Assembly: GCF_017831975.1 (NCBI RefSeq)
Contig: NZ_JAFDSS010000001.1
Location: forward strand, 1,922,001 to 1,986,000
Direction: 5' to 3'
Length of the DNA: 64,000 nucleotides
DNA from: Microbacterium terrae
GTDB lineage: Bacteria; Actinomycetota; Actinomycetes; Actinomycetales; Microbacteriaceae
The position numbers and the translations under genes were made by a program. The notes under the pieces are model-generated. The model ran no database searches. It saw only the letters and a program-made list of their open reading frames with translations, and was not told the DNA's origin. Positions 62,354-64,000 of this stretch are shown one piece after another. How positions within the stretch are numbered: position 1 is the stretch's first letter; each line of letters opens with the position of its first letter.

Positions 62354-64000
62354 TCAGTCCCCCGCCGATTCGGAAGCACCCGCCTGCGACGCGCCAGCCC
62401 GTGCCGCGAATCCCGCATCCGCAGGCCCCTCGATGGCTGACTCCGGCACATCCGCGTCGTCGATCGGCGCCTCGAACTGCGCGTTGTAGAGCCGCGCGTA
62501 GGCGCCCTTCATGGCCAACAGCTCGTCGTGCGAGCCCTGCTCGACGATCGCGCCGTTCTCCATGACGAGGATCAGGTCGGCGTCGCGGATCGTGGAGAGC
62601 CGGTGAGCGATGACGAATGCCGTACGGTCCTCGCGCAGTCGGGACATCGCGCGCTGGATCAGCAGCTCGGTGCGGGTGTCGACCGAGCTCGTCGCCTCGT
62701 CGAGGATCAGGATACGGGGGTCCGCGAGGAACGCGCGCGCGATGGTGACGAGCTGCCGCTCGCCCACCGACAGGTTCGTCGCCTCGTCGTCGAGCATGGT
62801 GTCGTAGCCGTCGGGCAGTGCGTGCACGAAGCGGTCGACGTACGCCGCGGTCGCGGCATCCACGATCTCGTCCTCGCCGGCGTCGGGGCGACCGTAGGCG
62901 ATGTTCTCGCGGATCGTTCCGGAGAAGAGCCACGTGTCCTGCAGCACCATTCCGGTGCGGGCGCGCAGGTCATCGCGGGTCATGCGACGGGTGTCGACGC
63001 CGTCGAGGGTGATGCGGCCGCCGTCGACGTCGTAAAACCGCATGATGAGGTTGACGAGGGTGGTCTTGCCCGCGCCGGTCGGACCGACGATCGCGACGGT
63101 GCTTCCCGGCTGCGCAGCCAGCGACAGTCCGTCGATGAGCGGCTTGTCGGGCGAGTAGCTGAACGACACGTCCTCGAAGTCGAGGTGGCTCGCCGACTCG
63201 GGCGCGGTCTCTGCGGGCTCGTCATCGGCGGTCTGCTCCGCCTCGTCGAGGAGTTCGAAGACTCGCTCGGCGCTCGCCACGCCCGACTGGAGCAGGTTCA
63301 CCATCGACCCCAGCTGGCTGAGCGGCTGGGTGAACTGACGCGAGTACTGGATGAACGCCTGCACATCGCCGATCGACATGACGCCCGCGGCGACCTGGAG
63401 ACCGCCCACGACGGCGATCGCCACGTAGACGAGGTTGCCGACGAACATCATCGCCGGCATGATCACGCCCGAGATGAACTGGGCGCCGAAGCTCGCCCGG
63501 TACAGCTGCTCGTTCTCGGTGCGGAACGCCGCCTCGGCCTCGGCCTGGTGGCCGAACACCTTGACGACGGAGTGCCCCGAGAACGTCTCCTCGACGCGGG
63601 CGTTGAGGATGCCGGTCGTCTTCCACTGCTCCACGAAGAGCTTCTGCGAGCGCCGCGCGACGAGAACCGTGATGACGATGGTCAGCGGGATCGTCACGAG
63701 CGCGATCACCGCGAGGAGCGGCGAGATCACGAACATCATCACGAGCACGCCGACGACCGTCAGCAGCGACGTGACGACCTGCGAGAGCGTCTGCTGCATC
63801 GTCTGGCCGATGTTGTCGACGTCGTTCGTCACGCGGCTGAGCAGCTCGCCGCGCTGCACCCGGTCGAAGTACGACAGCGGCAGCCGATGGATCTTGTCCT
63901 CCACCTGCATGCGCAGCCGGTGCATCGCGCGCTGCACGACCCCGTTGAGGATGCGCGCCTGCAGCCAGCCGAAGATGCTCGCGAAGACGTACACCGCGAG
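62354..64000 (-). CDS. ABC exporter, membrane domain fused to ATPase (5' end outside the window)
   Basis: At least 549 residues of a type IV/MsbA-like half-transporter; the frame stays open to the right edge. The membrane domain contains [23 protein letters not shown]. The ATPase domain has Walker A GPTGAGKT, signature NLSVGERQ (instead of LSGGQ), Walker [13 protein letters not shown] and H-loop AHRLSTI. The C-terminal 40 residues are Ala/Ser-rich. It is probably half of a heterodimer whose partner lies beyond the window. Cargo (drug, lipid or peptide) unknown. Confidence 0.9.
   Translation of the reverse strand, partial: LAVYVFASIFGWLQARILNGVVQRAMHRLRMQVEDKIHRLPLSYFDRVQRGELLSRVTNDVDNIGQTMQQTLSQVVTSLLTVVGVLVMMFVISPLLAVIALVTIPLTIVITVLVARRSQKLFVEQWKTTGILNARVEETFSGHSVVKVFGHQAEAEAAFRTENEQLYRASFGAQFISGVIMPAMMFVGNLVYVAIAVVGGLQVAAGVMSIGDVQAFIQYSRQFTQPLSQLGSMVNLLQSGVASAERVFELLDEAEQTADDEPAETAPESASHLDFEDVSFSYSPDKPLIDGLSLAAQPGSTVAIVGPTGAGKTTLVNLIMRFYDVDGGRITLDGVDTRRMTRDDLRARTGMVLQDTWLFSGTIRENIAYGRPDAGEDEIVDAATAAYVDRFVHALPDGYDTMLDDEATNLSVGERQLVTIARAFLADPRILILDEATSSVDTRTELLIQRAMSRLREDRTAFVIAHRLSTIRDADLILVMENGAIVEQGSHDELLAMKGAYARLYNAQFEAPIDDADVPESAIEGPADAGFAARAGASQAGASESAGD

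Noticed and set aside
1..64000. Mobile elements, prophage, CRISPR arrays, rRNA and tRNA genes
   Set aside because: I looked for transposase or integrase motifs, terminal repeats, spaced direct repeats and tRNA T-loop sequences and found none that held up; the tandem repeats present are short and without spacers.

Overview
The window is chromosomal DNA from a high-GC actinobacterium. The codon use (third positions almost always G or C), the frequent GTG starts, the many 4-base ATGA/GTGA gene overlaps and the gene content point to the family Microbacteriaceae, most likely Microbacterium or a close relative. This assignment is inference from content and was not computed. I saw no rRNA, tRNA, CRISPR array, insertion sequence, phage gene or replication origin. 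About 57 protein genes are supported, two of them cut by the window ends.

A housekeeping backbone runs on the minus strand in its usual actinobacterial order: dxr (50.9 kb), rseP-type protease (46.2 kb), ispG (37.9 kb), proS (19.8 kb), nusA-ylxR-infB-rbfA (12.0-7.4 kb) and truB...ribF (3.5-0.75 kb). It covers isoprenoid synthesis, membrane proteolysis, and the transcription and translation machinery. Blocks of other genes separate its members, and rimP, which normally precedes nusA, is not there.

The largest block is a ten-gene plus-strand operon (22.8-34.7 kb) for a cell-surface or extracellular polysaccharide. It holds three family-2 glycosyltransferases, two flippase-like proteins, a large polytopic membrane protein (candidate polymerase or GT-C enzyme), a polysaccharide pyruvyltransferase, a condensation-fold (PapA/WES-like) acyltransferase, a membrane-anchored GH16 glycanase and a hexapeptide acetyltransferase. 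All genes overlap or lie within 2 bases of each other, and a leader of about 400 bases precedes them.

Other blocks, left to right: deoC (partial) with a small membrane protein; mutY; a TetR regulator divergent from a macrolide-type glycosyltransferase, with a palindromic operator over both promoters; a membrane-HdeD/lipase fusion; an AGCS symporter with a DUF1206 protein; a Tat-exported PhoX phosphatase; a LOG-family protein; pyroglutamyl peptidase; BenE; an APH-like kinase; LtrA; an NhaA-DsbA fusion; a tryptophan attenuator (leader peptide with tandem Trp codons) ahead of a fused anthranilate synthase; an ECF42-type sigma factor with its DGPF protein; a YcnI copper-type pair; a MurE-like ligase; an FKBP lipoprotein; plsC; OsmC; an asparaginase next to alanine dehydrogenase; an amino-acid permease; an FtsK/EccC-like ATPase behind a PP2C phosphatase; and the end of an ABC exporter.

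Two signals cut across the whole window. Many first genes have a TAnnnT hexamer ending 6-7 bases before the start codon, which suggests leaderless transcripts. The octamer CGGATGCC/GGCATCCG recurs on both strands, in genes and in spacers, far more often than base composition predicts.
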